Positions 54,872 to 64,000 of a stretch of 64,000 nucleotides of DNA are shown one piece after another. How positions within the stretch are numbered: the first letter of the stretch is position 1; each line of letters starts with the position of its first letter. The DNA is taken from NCBI GenBank assembly GCA_033816765.1, contig CM066294.1:1116001-1180000 (forward strand). The letters run 5' to 3'. The translations under genes and the position numbers were made by a program. Source of the stretch: Nothopassalora personata. Its lineage: Eukaryota > Ascomycota > Dothideomycetes > Mycosphaerellales > Mycosphaerellaceae. Below the pieces are notes generated by a model. It ran no database searches. It was not told the DNA's origin and worked only from the letters and a program-made list of their open reading frames with translations.

Positions 54872-55264
54872 TATTGACGACTAATTGGTTGTGTTAACCT
54901 TAGGTTTAGTTATGTTAACCTTAGGTTTAGAGGGAGGGTTCCTTAGGTCTAACTTGCCCCTATTTCATTTAGGTTTAATTGGACATTTAGGTAAGCTAGC
55001 GGGACTAGTATAGCTATTGAGATATATACTACGTAGTTAAGCATTGTAAGCGTAGCATTAAGGCAACAATTCAATTTATACCTCTCGAGTAGAGGGCATA
55101 GGGGTTTAGGTCCGCCAATCCTCTTGTTTTATCCGGCTACTGCGCTGCTCGTCACGTGACCTGATTTCACGGTCCCGGGACCGGCAAATACCTCTGCTTA
55201 CATAAGCACCGCTCCACACCACCATAACTTAGACAGGCCTACATAGGGTGGTTAGTAGACATTA
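54872..55264 (+). repeat. Element E 3' LTR
   Basis: 393 bp; retains more CpA/TpG than the left copy. Confidence 0.88.
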
Positions 55265-55900
55265 CTAGGTATAGGTTATACTCGATCTACTAGTGCTGCC
55301 TTCTAGGGTAGTATATAAGCTACTCGCTCTCCTCCTATTATACGTAGTAGTTCTCTACGTAAGGGCTTCCTATCTCTAGTTCTATATTCTCCTAGTATAA
55401 GTACCTCTAGATATAGTCTTTAGATACTACCTACCTAGCTTATCCTTAGCAATATAGACTAGCGCCTGAGTATCCCTAGGGCTCCTAGTAATAGTTCTAG
55501 AACTGTCCTACTTAAGATCCGCCTTCTATTCTCTAACTCCCTCTCTTAGAATAAGGTTACTACCCTAATTCGTTAGTTCCTATAGCGTCTTAGTACTAAT
55601 AACGACTTTTAGGGGGGTACTATAATTAACTCGACTTCCTATAAGAGGGGTTCTAGAGGCTCTAGTAGTTCTAGTAGTAAGTAGTAGTCTAGAGGGTATA
55701 CTTACTTTAGGTTTTAGTAAGGTTCTTAGGATCTAGTTAGGACTAAAGGATAAAATAGCCGTTATAAGTAAGGGCGGTCTACTTCTCTATTTCCTTTTGC
55801 TTTTAATGCTATAGCTCCCTAGGATTAGAGTCTATAATAGTAAAGTAGATCTTGCCTTAAAAGGCAGTTCTAAAGTAAGCCTCTCTATAGTCTAGTTATA
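55265..55900. other. Unexplained RIP-mutated block (right part)
   Basis: Continues the block left of E. Plus-strand text is Ser/Arg/Gln-rich and partly open (RSPPIIRSSSLRKGFLSL, GSRGSSSSSSK), like a retroelement Gag tail. The minus strand shows no clear Copia domain here. Identity unknown. Confidence 0.3.
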
Positions 55901-56039
55901 TAAGTATAGTAAGATATACGATACTATAAATAAATCTAGCCCTTAAGGCTAATAAATAAAAGCTTTCCTCTACTATCTCCTAATAAATAAAATATTGCTT
56001 TATAAATACTTATAAACAAATAAAGATCTTACTATATAT

Positions 56040-59000
56040 AAATAAAAGTATAGTTAACTCCTAGAGACCTACCTTAGAGGATCTAGTTTAGTAACTTTAG
56101 TTTTATAAGCTAATCTATAAGCTGCTATATAGTAGGGATATACTTAACTATAATTAAGCCTTCTTTATAAACCTGTCTATAAAAGTGGTTCCTAAGTCTA
56201 ATATATTTAGTTCTTTTATAGTTAGTATAATCTCTAACTAGCTTAATAGTAGACTAGTTGTCTATAAAGATCTTAAAGGCTTAAGCCTTATAGTTAGTTA
56301 TTTTCTAGATTTTATAGAGTAGATTTCTTAACTATATTACTTCCCTATAGTATTTAGTTAAGGCTATATAATCTACTTTAGTGCTTAATAGCACTATCTC
56401 TTTCTATAGGTTAGACTTCTAGATTATAGAACCTCTAGCTATTTTAACTAGGAGTCCTAAGGTTAATCTACCTATTAAATCTCTAGAGAAATTAGAGTCT
56501 ATATAGATCTCTAGCTTTAGAGATTGTGTCTTTCTAAGATTAGGCATTTGTTAATTGTTCTAGTAATATATCTCTAAACATACTTTACTATAGTAATATA
56601 CTCTACTAAAGGATTAGCTAAGAATTTAGCTAAGTAGTTTATTATATAGATAATATCTAGCCTCGTCTAGTTAGCTAGGTACTAGAGTTCCCTAATTAAT
56701 ATATTAAATAGATTATAATCCTATATATTATATTACTCTTTATAAGCTTTATATAGGCGGTTAAGGGGATACTTAACACTTTTAGCTAAGTCTAGGCTAT
56801 ATTTCTAAAGTTTCTCTAAAGTATAGTGCTTTTAGGAGATATAGAGATCTCTATTCTTTTTACTCTTTAGTTATATACCTAAGAAAAGGTTAGTATTAAT
56901 AGTTTTAATAGAGTACTTATTCTTTAGTCTAGTAATAAACTTATTAATCTTCTAATTACTATTACTAAAGATCTAAAAGTTATCTATATATAGGAGAACT
57001 AAAAGATTCTCCCCCTAAAAGAGATATATATTAGAATTAAGTCTCTTTAGGCCTAATTCTTCTAGAGCTTTCTTAGTATTATAGTACTAGAGGTTTATAG
57101 CTTGTTTTAGTCTATAAAGTCCCTTCTTAATTTCTAGGACTTTGTTAGATAGGTCTTTCTTAATAAGCTCTACGCCTTCTAGTGGTTTAATATATAAAGG
57201 TCTATTAATATTAGGGTTTAGAAATGCTGTTTTAACATTAATCTGTCTCCTCTTCTAGCTAAGAACTATATATAGGGCTAGGAGAATTCTACTTATTAGT
57301 AGCCTTAGGGTTAGAGCAAAGGTTTTAATATAGTCTATACCTTACTTTTAGGTAAATCCCTTAGCTACCTATCTAGCTCTACGCTTCTTAATAGACCTAT
57401 TAGGAAGATACTTATAGTATAGGACCTATTTTCCTATAAGTAGTTTCCTGCCCTTCGGGACTTTCTATAATAGGATCTATATAATATATTCTATGTCTTC
57501 TAAGGAGTTAAATTCCTTTCTAATTGCCCTAATCTATTTAGCTCTATTAGGTCTATTTAATGCTTTAGTTAGGGTAGTAGGATCTATAAGCTTCCTCTTC
57601 TTTTTCTTTATATTATCTATAGCTAATATAGTAAATACTTTCTTAAGTTTGCTATAATTATAATTAGATCTATTCTATCTTAAACTTCTCCTTATTAGCT
57701 TAGGATAGACCTTAGCTTATTTAGTCTTTATAGGCTTATAAGTCCTATCTCTCTTCCTCTTACTAATATATAGGGCAGGGTAGAATAGTGTTATAGCCTA
57801 ATTAGAGTCTTCTTATATAGCTAGGGCTATATCTTCTTAGGTAGTAGGAGCTACTTCTTTGAATTATAGCTCTTTAGACTAAGAAGTCTAAGGCTTATAC
57901 TCTATAGGAGATTGTTCCTAGAGCTAGGGGGATATATCTCTAAATAGTAGATGTAAATCTTCCGTTATATACTCCCCCTAAGACTAACCTTAGTTAGGGG
58001 AGTCTTATTACGAAGTCCTTTATGTTCTAGGTTAGTTACTATGCTACTATAGCTCCCCCTCTAGCTATATAGCTCCCCCTAAAGGTTTATAGAGTTGTTA
58101 ACTCGCTTCTAGCGCGTGTAGCGCTTTATAAGGCATGTAAATGCCCTTATGTTTATAGTAAGGGTCCTTAAGGTTATCCTAGGGATGTCTTAGGGAGGTA
58201 ATCTTATTATCTAGGATAGCATTCTTATTATTCTTATTACTAGTAGTAAGCTAGGAGCTCTTAACAGTCTGTCCTGTCTACTCTCCCTAAGCGACCTACT
58301 TGCCTATAGGGATTTAGTATTATATGTTCTATAGGAAATCCTTATTAAAAGTTATATAGGGGGTATAGGCTATCTTATAGACTTATTTACCCTTCTCCTA
58401 CTATAGCTTCTATAGTAGGTAGTTAGTTAATAAACTATCCTAGAATCCTATATACTACTATATATCCGCTCTTACGGAGAACTTCTTAGACTTAGTATAA
58501 TTGTCGTTATATTTATATACTTTATATCTAAACCTTCTTACATTCCTTAAGTCTATCTCTTTAACATTAATGCCTAGGTCCTTCTTAAAGTCCCTCTATA
58601 GTACGTTCTTTATTATTAAGTTAAAGAGGCGGTTTGTAATATAGTATACAAAATTTATAGCTAGGGGCTAGAGGTTCTATAGTAAGCTAGAGTCTATAAG
58701 CATAGCTCTAGCCTTATTAATAATAACTTTGTTAGAAGCTTTAGTAATTCTATTTTGCTTAAGAGTTTATAGTAATATAAAGTCCTATCTAATCCCTTTA
58801 TATTAGGTATATATTCTAAGTTTAATATTGTTAAACTCCCCTCTACTATCTAAGAACTAGATCTTAGGTGTCTTCTTATAGTAGTTCTATATTATTATAA
58901 GCTAAGTTTTAATTAATGCTAGAGCATTACTCTTCTTTAAAATTAGTAAGTACTATCTTATCCTAGTTTTAGTATATATAAGCATAAGGCAAGATACGTA

Positions 59001-61390
59001 ACTATTATAAGAGACGAGAGTAATTAGACTAACTAGGTTAGTATAGATTTTATCTAATGCTTCTAGTATAGGTCTCCTAGGGATTCTTAAAACAACTCTT
59101 TATAACCTTATAAGCTTATAAGTCTTATAATGTCCTAACTCTATAGTATTAATATCTTCTAGGCCCTTAACTACTTCTTTTATAGTATTAAGTAGTATAC
59201 TTCTAATATACCTAAGCCTTTAATGCTGTTAGGTTTAGTATAACCTAGTGATATTACAAGTTACGAAGACAAGCTTAATCGGGTTTGTTCTCGGGCCGAT
59301 AGGAAGTCGAGGGAGAGTGATAAAGCAGTAGCTGTCTTGTCTCGTAAAGACCAAGCAGCAGTAAGGCAGAGGTTGGGTTATAGTGTATTCCAAATAGTAA
59401 TATTAAACAGTGAGTTAAACGCCTCCAAACTATAAGGGTTTTTAGCGTTCCTAAATACAAAGGAGACATTGCTAGTCTTAGTCTTAATCACTCAATCGCT
59501 AGTGAGCGAGTGATCTCGTGCGGCGCACGTGATTTCTATAGCCAATAGTTAGGCGTGCCGTCGTAGCTCAATCCGGACCGTAACAAATGCTATCTAACTA
59601 TATTAGTTCTTAGCTTAGTAAATATAAGAGTAGTAAGTCCTTTTAATGCTAATCTGTCTTTATTCTTCCTAGAGCCCCTCTTTACCCTAAGGTTCCTAAA
59701 GACAATAATATTCTTTATTATCTTAATATAGCCTATAGGCTTATCCTTCTAGAATAGTATTTTAGATAGTCTATCTAGGTAAACTCTATATTTCTTTTAT
59801 AGGAGTTCTATAGAGATTAGTATTATATCTAACTCTAGAGAGTAAAGTATATGACGAAGGAGGAGGGTAGTCTCTTAACTAAGATAGTTCTTTATAACCT
59901 ATTCTAATTCTCCTTTAGTTATAAGGGATCCTTACCTAACGGCCTATAAGAAATATATAGGCCTAAGTCTTAGCCTAACATTTTAAAGGTCTATAAGATT
60001 ATTATAGATATAGAAGGATATACCTATATTATAGACTTTGTCTATTAATATTAGGTTTAATATAGTAGCTACTATACTTCCTATATATACTAGTTATATA
60101 ACTATAATAGCTACTCTAGACCTCCTATATAGTTATCTCTAGTCGCTATTACTATTAGAGCTATACTCCTAATTAGATAATATATCTAACTAGTTATTAA
60201 TTGCTATAGTAATTCTCTTCCTAGAGGACTTACTACCCTTTACCTTCTTTGCCCTATCCTTTAGGGTCTCTCTATCCTTCTTAGACTTATTCCTAGGATT
60301 CTTCTCTAGATACTACTTATAGTAGTTCGCGTTAGTATACTTATATAAGCACTATATATACTACTTATTATTATTCTTACTTAAGAATACTCTAACAAAG
60401 CTATTACTAGGCTTATAGGTAGTAGGTACTTACTCCTTCCTAAGAGTTATAAATATTCTCTCTAAGGTAGTTAATTCTAGGGGATTATTATATCTCTATA
60501 TCCTAAGCTATTTTATATTGTTTAGACCTTTAATAAAGTATAGTCTATAGATGCTATCTAGGAGGACAAATAAGGATTTAAGTAGTAACTTATTATTAAC
60601 TAGAGAGGATCTAATAAATTGCTCTATAGTAGTCTTATAGTTATATACCTAAGCTTAAAAGTCTTTATAGTACTTTAATATATTAGGTCTTATAGTATCT
60701 AACTTAATATACCTAACTACCTTTAGAGTGTTATATAGATTAATTATAATAACTGGCTTATATATTGCCTTAATTAAATTATATAATTCCTTAGCTAACT
60801 TGTCTATATCTCTAAAGTTTAGCCTTAGGGTAGAGTCTAATCTAGCTATAATAATACTAAAAGATTATATGTCCTCTTTCTTCTATCGCTTATAGGTAGC
60901 TTTATATCCTATACTACTAGTAATGTCCTAAGGAGATTTATTCTAGGTAGTAGTTTTATTCTAGGCATTCTTAGTCGTATCTTAGGGTTGTTTATAAGCT
61001 ACCCTATTTAGAGTATACTTTAGATTAACCTAGTCTAGGTTATAGATAATATATCTAACTAGATCCTTCTCTAGTAGTACGCTAATTAGTATAGATTTCT
61101 ATGCCTAAAACTACACGCCTTTTCTAAGTACCTAATTATCCTTAGTAGACCTTACTAGGTTGCTAGAGGTATTGTTTCTAAACTCTATATCTAGTCTAGC
61201 TCTTTTAGATGCTATACTACGGTAATAATACTTAGTGCCGATGTCCTATAGTAGTTCTTAAATCGATTAGATAGTTGTCTATAAAACAAATATAGGGTCG
61301 GGTCTACTAGTAAGGTAAGCTAATCCTTGATAGAGCTTCGATAACAATTTAGGTTTTAAATTAAATAGGTAGAGGAGCACTCGGGCTTAT
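56040..61390 (-). pseudogene. Element C Copia gag-pol remnant
   Basis: Reading right to left on the minus strand: gag-like text (~61300-60250, DKLAKELYNLIKAIYKP, LDTIRPNILKYYKDF); protease region (~60100-59700); integrase (~59250-58300, with DSRGEFNN, then NRITKASNKVIINKARAMLI and PLAINFVYYITNRLFN); Copia-type reverse transcriptase (~57700-56560, YIDNF where YVDD is expected near 56980, then LAN, TRLDIIYIINYLAKFLANP); and the RNase H end (~56300-56040). The order IN before RT defines Copia. Frames carry many TAG/TAA. Solo LTR G interrupts it. Confidence 0.8.
59227..59585. mobile_element. Solo LTR G
   Basis: 359 bp, TGTTAGG to CCGTAACA, flanked by perfect TSD AATGC (59222-59226, 59586-59590). 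Only partly RIP-mutated, so GC-richer than its surroundings. Confidence 0.85.
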
Positions 61391-61394
61391 AACC
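61383..61394 (-). other. Element C primer-binding site (initiator tRNA-Met type)
   Basis: On the minus strand GGTTATAAGCCC abuts the LTR. It complements the anticodon region of initiator tRNA-Met (GGGCTCATAACC) except for one position that RIP (CA to TA) explains. Half-tRNA priming of this kind is known in Copia elements. Confidence 0.7.
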
Positions 61395-61569
61395 TATTAT
61401 AAATAGGTATTTAACGAGTATAAGCTTCTAGATTAAAACGATAGGGTAGATTAGTAGCCCTTATAAATTGCTATAGGGTATAAGACTATCTAGCTACAGA
61501 AACAGTGTAATATAGTGTGTATGTGCCAAGTCCTAACTAACATAGCCATTGGTCACCTGATTTACAACA
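61395..61569 (-). repeat. Element C LTR (right, 5' in element orientation)
   Basis: 175 bp; inner part RIP-mutated up to ~61480, outer part from ~61501 not. Followed by TSD GTTAG. Confidence 0.92.
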
Positions 61570-61574
61570 GTTAG

Positions 61575-61899
61575 AGCTTCCCCGCTTTGGAACCGAGCGG
61601 GTACAGAGCGGAAGAGCTATTCTAGACTAGAACTAGCCTTCGACGGTCCGCACGATAGAACAGGTACCGACTTCACGCCTTCCACGCTGCAACAACAGCG
61701 ACGTGATCGCTCGAGGATTCCGGACTAAGTGAATATCCGTCGTGAAAGTGGAGACGTAGTCAGGAATACCACCACTGACATAACATGATATATCAATGTC
61801 CAAGCGACTCTCATGTACAGTAGCCCTTACATCTCAACAGAAGTATAGCCATAATATTTACCACCAAAACTTCTCATTGATACTTCCCCTTCCATCTCC
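61575..61899. other. Intergenic, promoter side of the hydrolase gene
   Basis: Host sequence without RIP signature between element C and the hydrolase ATG. No further gene seen. Confidence 0.5.
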
Positions 61900-63861
61900 A
61901 TGCCTCGACACGCCTTCGGCATCGACCTCCCTCATAAGCCAACACCCCCTGTAGGCCGCGAAGGCGATCACTACGCCGGTTTCGCCCCAGGCACCACCCT
62001 CCTGCCCTCCGGGCACCGCAAAAATCCACGGTGCCGTCCCTTGACCTCGCCCACAATCTTCGACCGCGACGTCCCCATTCCAACGCGCGATGGCACAATC
62101 CTCCGCGGCGACATCTTCCGCCCTGCAACCAGCGACGAATCTCCCGTCCCCGCCTTGATGGTTTGGTCCCCCTACGTAAGTCTAAAGGGTCAAAGACATC
62201 GCCAATCTGAGACAACTCTGCACCCACCCCCCTCTCTCTTCTTAGCACTAGTCGCTAAGACATTACCACGTGGGGTGTAAGGATAGCTAACACCCTTCTG
62301 TCTGGGGCAGGGCAAATCCGGCGCCCGAGTTCTGAACCTTTCTTTCATGCCCAACCGCGCCGGCATTCCAGAATCCGCCTTATCAGGCTACGAGAAATTC
62401 GAAGGCCCTGATCCCGCCGAATGGATCCCCAGAGGCTACGCCATCGTCAACCTGGACGCGCGTGGTGTCTTCGATTCCGAGGGCGATATTCGGTGCTTAG
62501 GGTCCGGTGAGGGTGAGGATGGGTACGATGCCGTTGAACATATCGCGAAGCTTCCGTGGTGTACCGGCTCTGTTGCACTGGTGGGAAACTCCTGGCTTGC
62601 AATGGCGGCGTATCACATTGCGGCACAACAGCCTCCTAGCCTGAAGTGCTTTGCGCCGTTGGAGGGGGCGAGTGATTTTTACCGGGAGACGTTGTGTCGA
62701 GGTGGAGTGCTGCAGGCGGGGTTCTGGTATGCGATTGCGGGTACATTCTCCGGGAGGGGCCAGACCGAGGATCCTGCGCAAGTGTCGGAGAAGTACCCAG
62801 ATTGGTGTGAGTATTGGGAGGATAAGAGGGTGGATTTTAGCAAGATCCGGGTGCCGACGTATGTGCTCGCGAGCTTCTCCACGGGGTTGCATACGGAGGG
62901 CAGTGTGAGGTGTTTTGAGGAACTGGACTCGGCGGAGAAGTGGTGAGCTCGATTCGCTCCATGTTTGTGGAGATTATGTTGCTGACTGCTGACCAGGCTT
63001 ACGTTCCATGACACGCAAGAATGGTATGATTTGTACACATCCAAGCGAACAGAAGAACTCGCTTCCTTCTTCGACCATTTCCTGAAAGGTGTCGACAATG
63101 GCTTCGAGAAAACACCAGCTGTGCGAGCGGCCCTGCTTGGGTTCAACGAGCCAAACATGACAGATATCGTCCTTAAGAACTGGCCAGCCCCAACAACCCA
63201 ATACACCAAACTCTTCCTTTCATCCAACAGCACCCTCTCATCCTCCCCGCCCAAGGAACCAAGCACAACCTCCTACCAATCCAACGTCCAAGCCGAACAA
63301 AAGGACTCCGACCACGAAGAAGTCCTCTTCACCCATACCTTCCAACAAAAGACCTATCTTCTAGGCTACTCCAAAGCCTCGCTCTACGTCTCCTGCCCGG
63401 ACCATAACGACCTAGACATCTTCATCCAAATCCGCAAAGCCTCCAGCAACGGTCAAATTCTCCGCTCCCTGAACATCCCCCTCTCCGCCCTGAACGTCTC
63501 CCAAGAAGAAGTAGTTCCCCTCAACATACTGCAATACCTCGGACCCACCGGGATCTGCCGCGCCAGTCGTCGCGATTTGGATGAGAAGTTGAGTAAACCG
63601 TACTATCCAGTACCATCCTTGAGGAAGACGGAGAAAGTCCCGCCGGGAGATGTAGTGAAGTTGGAAATTGGAATCTGGCCTGGCGGGATGATTTTTGAGG
63701 CGGGAGAGAAATTGGTGCTGAAAATTAGTGGTCATCCCATGATATTGGCGGAGTTTCCGCAGCTTTGGGGGAGTCATAAGACTGCGAATAAGGGGAAGCA
63801 TGTTGTGCATTTCGGTGGGGAGACGGCGAGTTATGTGCAAGTTCCTTTCGTGGAACTTTGA
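61900..63861 (+). CDS. CocE/NonD hydrolase, X-Pro dipeptidyl-peptidase-like (3 exons)
   Basis: Exons are 61900-62175, 62311-62942 and 62997-63861, with GTAAGT..CAG (phase 0) and GTGAGC..CAG (phase 2) introns. The product is 590 aa. The N-terminal alpha/beta-hydrolase domain contains RDGTILRGDIFRP and MVWSPYGKSG across the first intron. DARGVFDSEGD follows, and the nucleophile motif GNSWLAM carries Ser in the usual G-x-S position. The second splice restores EKWLTFHDTQEWYDLY, probably supplying the catalytic His. The C-terminal ~250 residues are the jelly-roll domain of peptidase S15/CocE enzymes (LYVSCPDHNDLDIFIQIRK, LEIGIWPGGMIFEAGEKLVL, GHPMI). Such enzymes cleave esters, amides or acyl-prolyl bonds; substrate unknown. 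No signal peptide, so cytosolic by inference. Confidence 0.9.
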
Positions 63862-64000
63862 CCCTTTTAGGATGCTCAGAGGGTGAAAAGGTGTATATAG
63901 CTGGATATGGTTGCACGAACCAGTTGACAGGTTCCGTGGTGTACTGGTAGCATGCCTGCCGCAAGTTCGGCAGGTCGCCCTTGCGCCGCTGACGCCGTCA
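63862..64000. other. 3' flank of hydrolase gene
   Basis: Holds a tRNA-Gly-like A-box string near 63935 (TGGTGTACTGGTAGCAT), but the window ends before a T-arm could be seen. Confidence 0.3.

Larger units (their letters stand above)
35685..55264 (+). mobile_element. Element E: RIP-degraded LTR retrotransposon with a third ORF
   Basis: The 393-bp direct repeats are 35685-36077 and 54872-55264, both starting TATTGAC (probably TGTTGAC before RIP). They are flanked by CTAG (35681-35684, 55265-55268), a 4-bp candidate TSD. A purine tract precedes the right LTR. Internally: gag (36454-38190, continuing 45598 on), protease (~46290), reverse transcriptase (~47500-48100), RNase H (~48400-48830) and integrase (~49080-49900) in Gypsy order, then ~4 kb of extra sequence with ORF3. 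Element D and solo LTR I are inserted in it; without them E is about 11.9 kb. Confidence 0.85.
19939..61569 (-). mobile_element. Element C: RIP-degraded Copia LTR retrotransposon hosting all other insertions
   Basis: The terminal 175-bp direct repeats (19939-20113 and 61395-61569) begin TGTTGT and end ACAACA where not mutated. They are flanked by the 5-bp duplication GTTAG (19934-19938 and 61570-61574). Minus orientation is shown by a primer-binding site next to the right LTR, a purine tract next to the left LTR, and Copia-order domains on the minus strand (gag, protease, integrase, reverse transcriptase, RNase H) from right to left at ~61390-56040. All coding frames are destroyed by TAG/TAA. 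B, H, E and G (with A, D and I inside them) are nested here, so the element's own sequence is about 8-9 kb, including unexplained blocks. Confidence 0.85.

Noticed and set aside
19939..61569. Centromere or other AT-rich structural DNA
   Set aside because: AT-richness is explained by RIP of identifiable elements with LTRs and TSDs.
63925..64000. tRNA-Gly-like start (TGGTGTACTGGTAGCAT) at the right edge
   Set aside because: No T-loop/B-box before the window ends, no suitable T33 in the putative anticodon loop, acceptor cannot be checked.
1..64000. CRISPR array, prophage or operon features
   Set aside because: Spliced genes, RIP and LTR elements show a fungal nuclear genome; no spaced direct repeats seen.

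Overview
The window is nuclear DNA of a filamentous ascomycete. Genes carry short GT..AG introns, fungal-specific families are present, and CpA-directed repeat-induced point mutation (RIP) is pervasive in repeats. A Dothideomycete close to the Mycosphaerella group is my best guess, because of an eight-cysteine CBM14 secreted protein like the Avr4 effectors. That placement is inference.

Left arm (1-19938) is a gene region with unusually many decayed genes. Apparently intact: a VPS9-domain Rab5 exchange factor cut by the window edge, YIP1 (three exons), a large four-TM glycoprotein, a CBM14 secreted protein, a small acidic nuclear protein (three exons) and a short-chain dehydrogenase (three exons). 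Decayed: a family C69 dipeptidase, a 2EXR/F-box-like gene, an NmrA-like NAD(P)-binding gene and a Zn2Cys6-family transcription factor. A tRNA-Thr(CGU)-like gene has a 50-nt intron-like insertion in its D-stem.

Middle (19939-61569) is one nest of LTR retrotransposons, which I resolved from LTR pairs and target-site duplications (TSDs). The outermost is a RIP-degraded Copia element in minus orientation (C, 175-bp LTRs, TSD GTTAG). Inside it sit Gypsy element B (196-bp LTRs, AGTAT, RIP-degraded), solo LTR H (ATAAC), element E (393-bp LTRs, CTAG, RIP-degraded, with a large third ORF after pol) and solo LTR G (AATGC). Intact, un-RIPped Gypsy element A (152-bp LTRs, ACATG) lies inside the 5' LTR of B. 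Intact Gypsy element D (161-bp LTRs, AGGAG) lies inside the gag of E. A further un-RIPped solo LTR (I, GAGGG) splits ORF3 of E. A and D look recently mobile: their LTR pairs match by eye, gag and pol are open, and both show candidate -1 frameshift sites and Tf1-like self-priming sequences.

Right arm (61570-64000) resumes host sequence with an intact three-exon CocE/NonD (X-Pro dipeptidyl-peptidase-like) hydrolase starting about 330 bp beyond the Copia LTR.

Limits: all homology calls come from reading the translations; no database search was run. LTR identity was compared by eye. Introns are inferred from splice signals and frame continuity.
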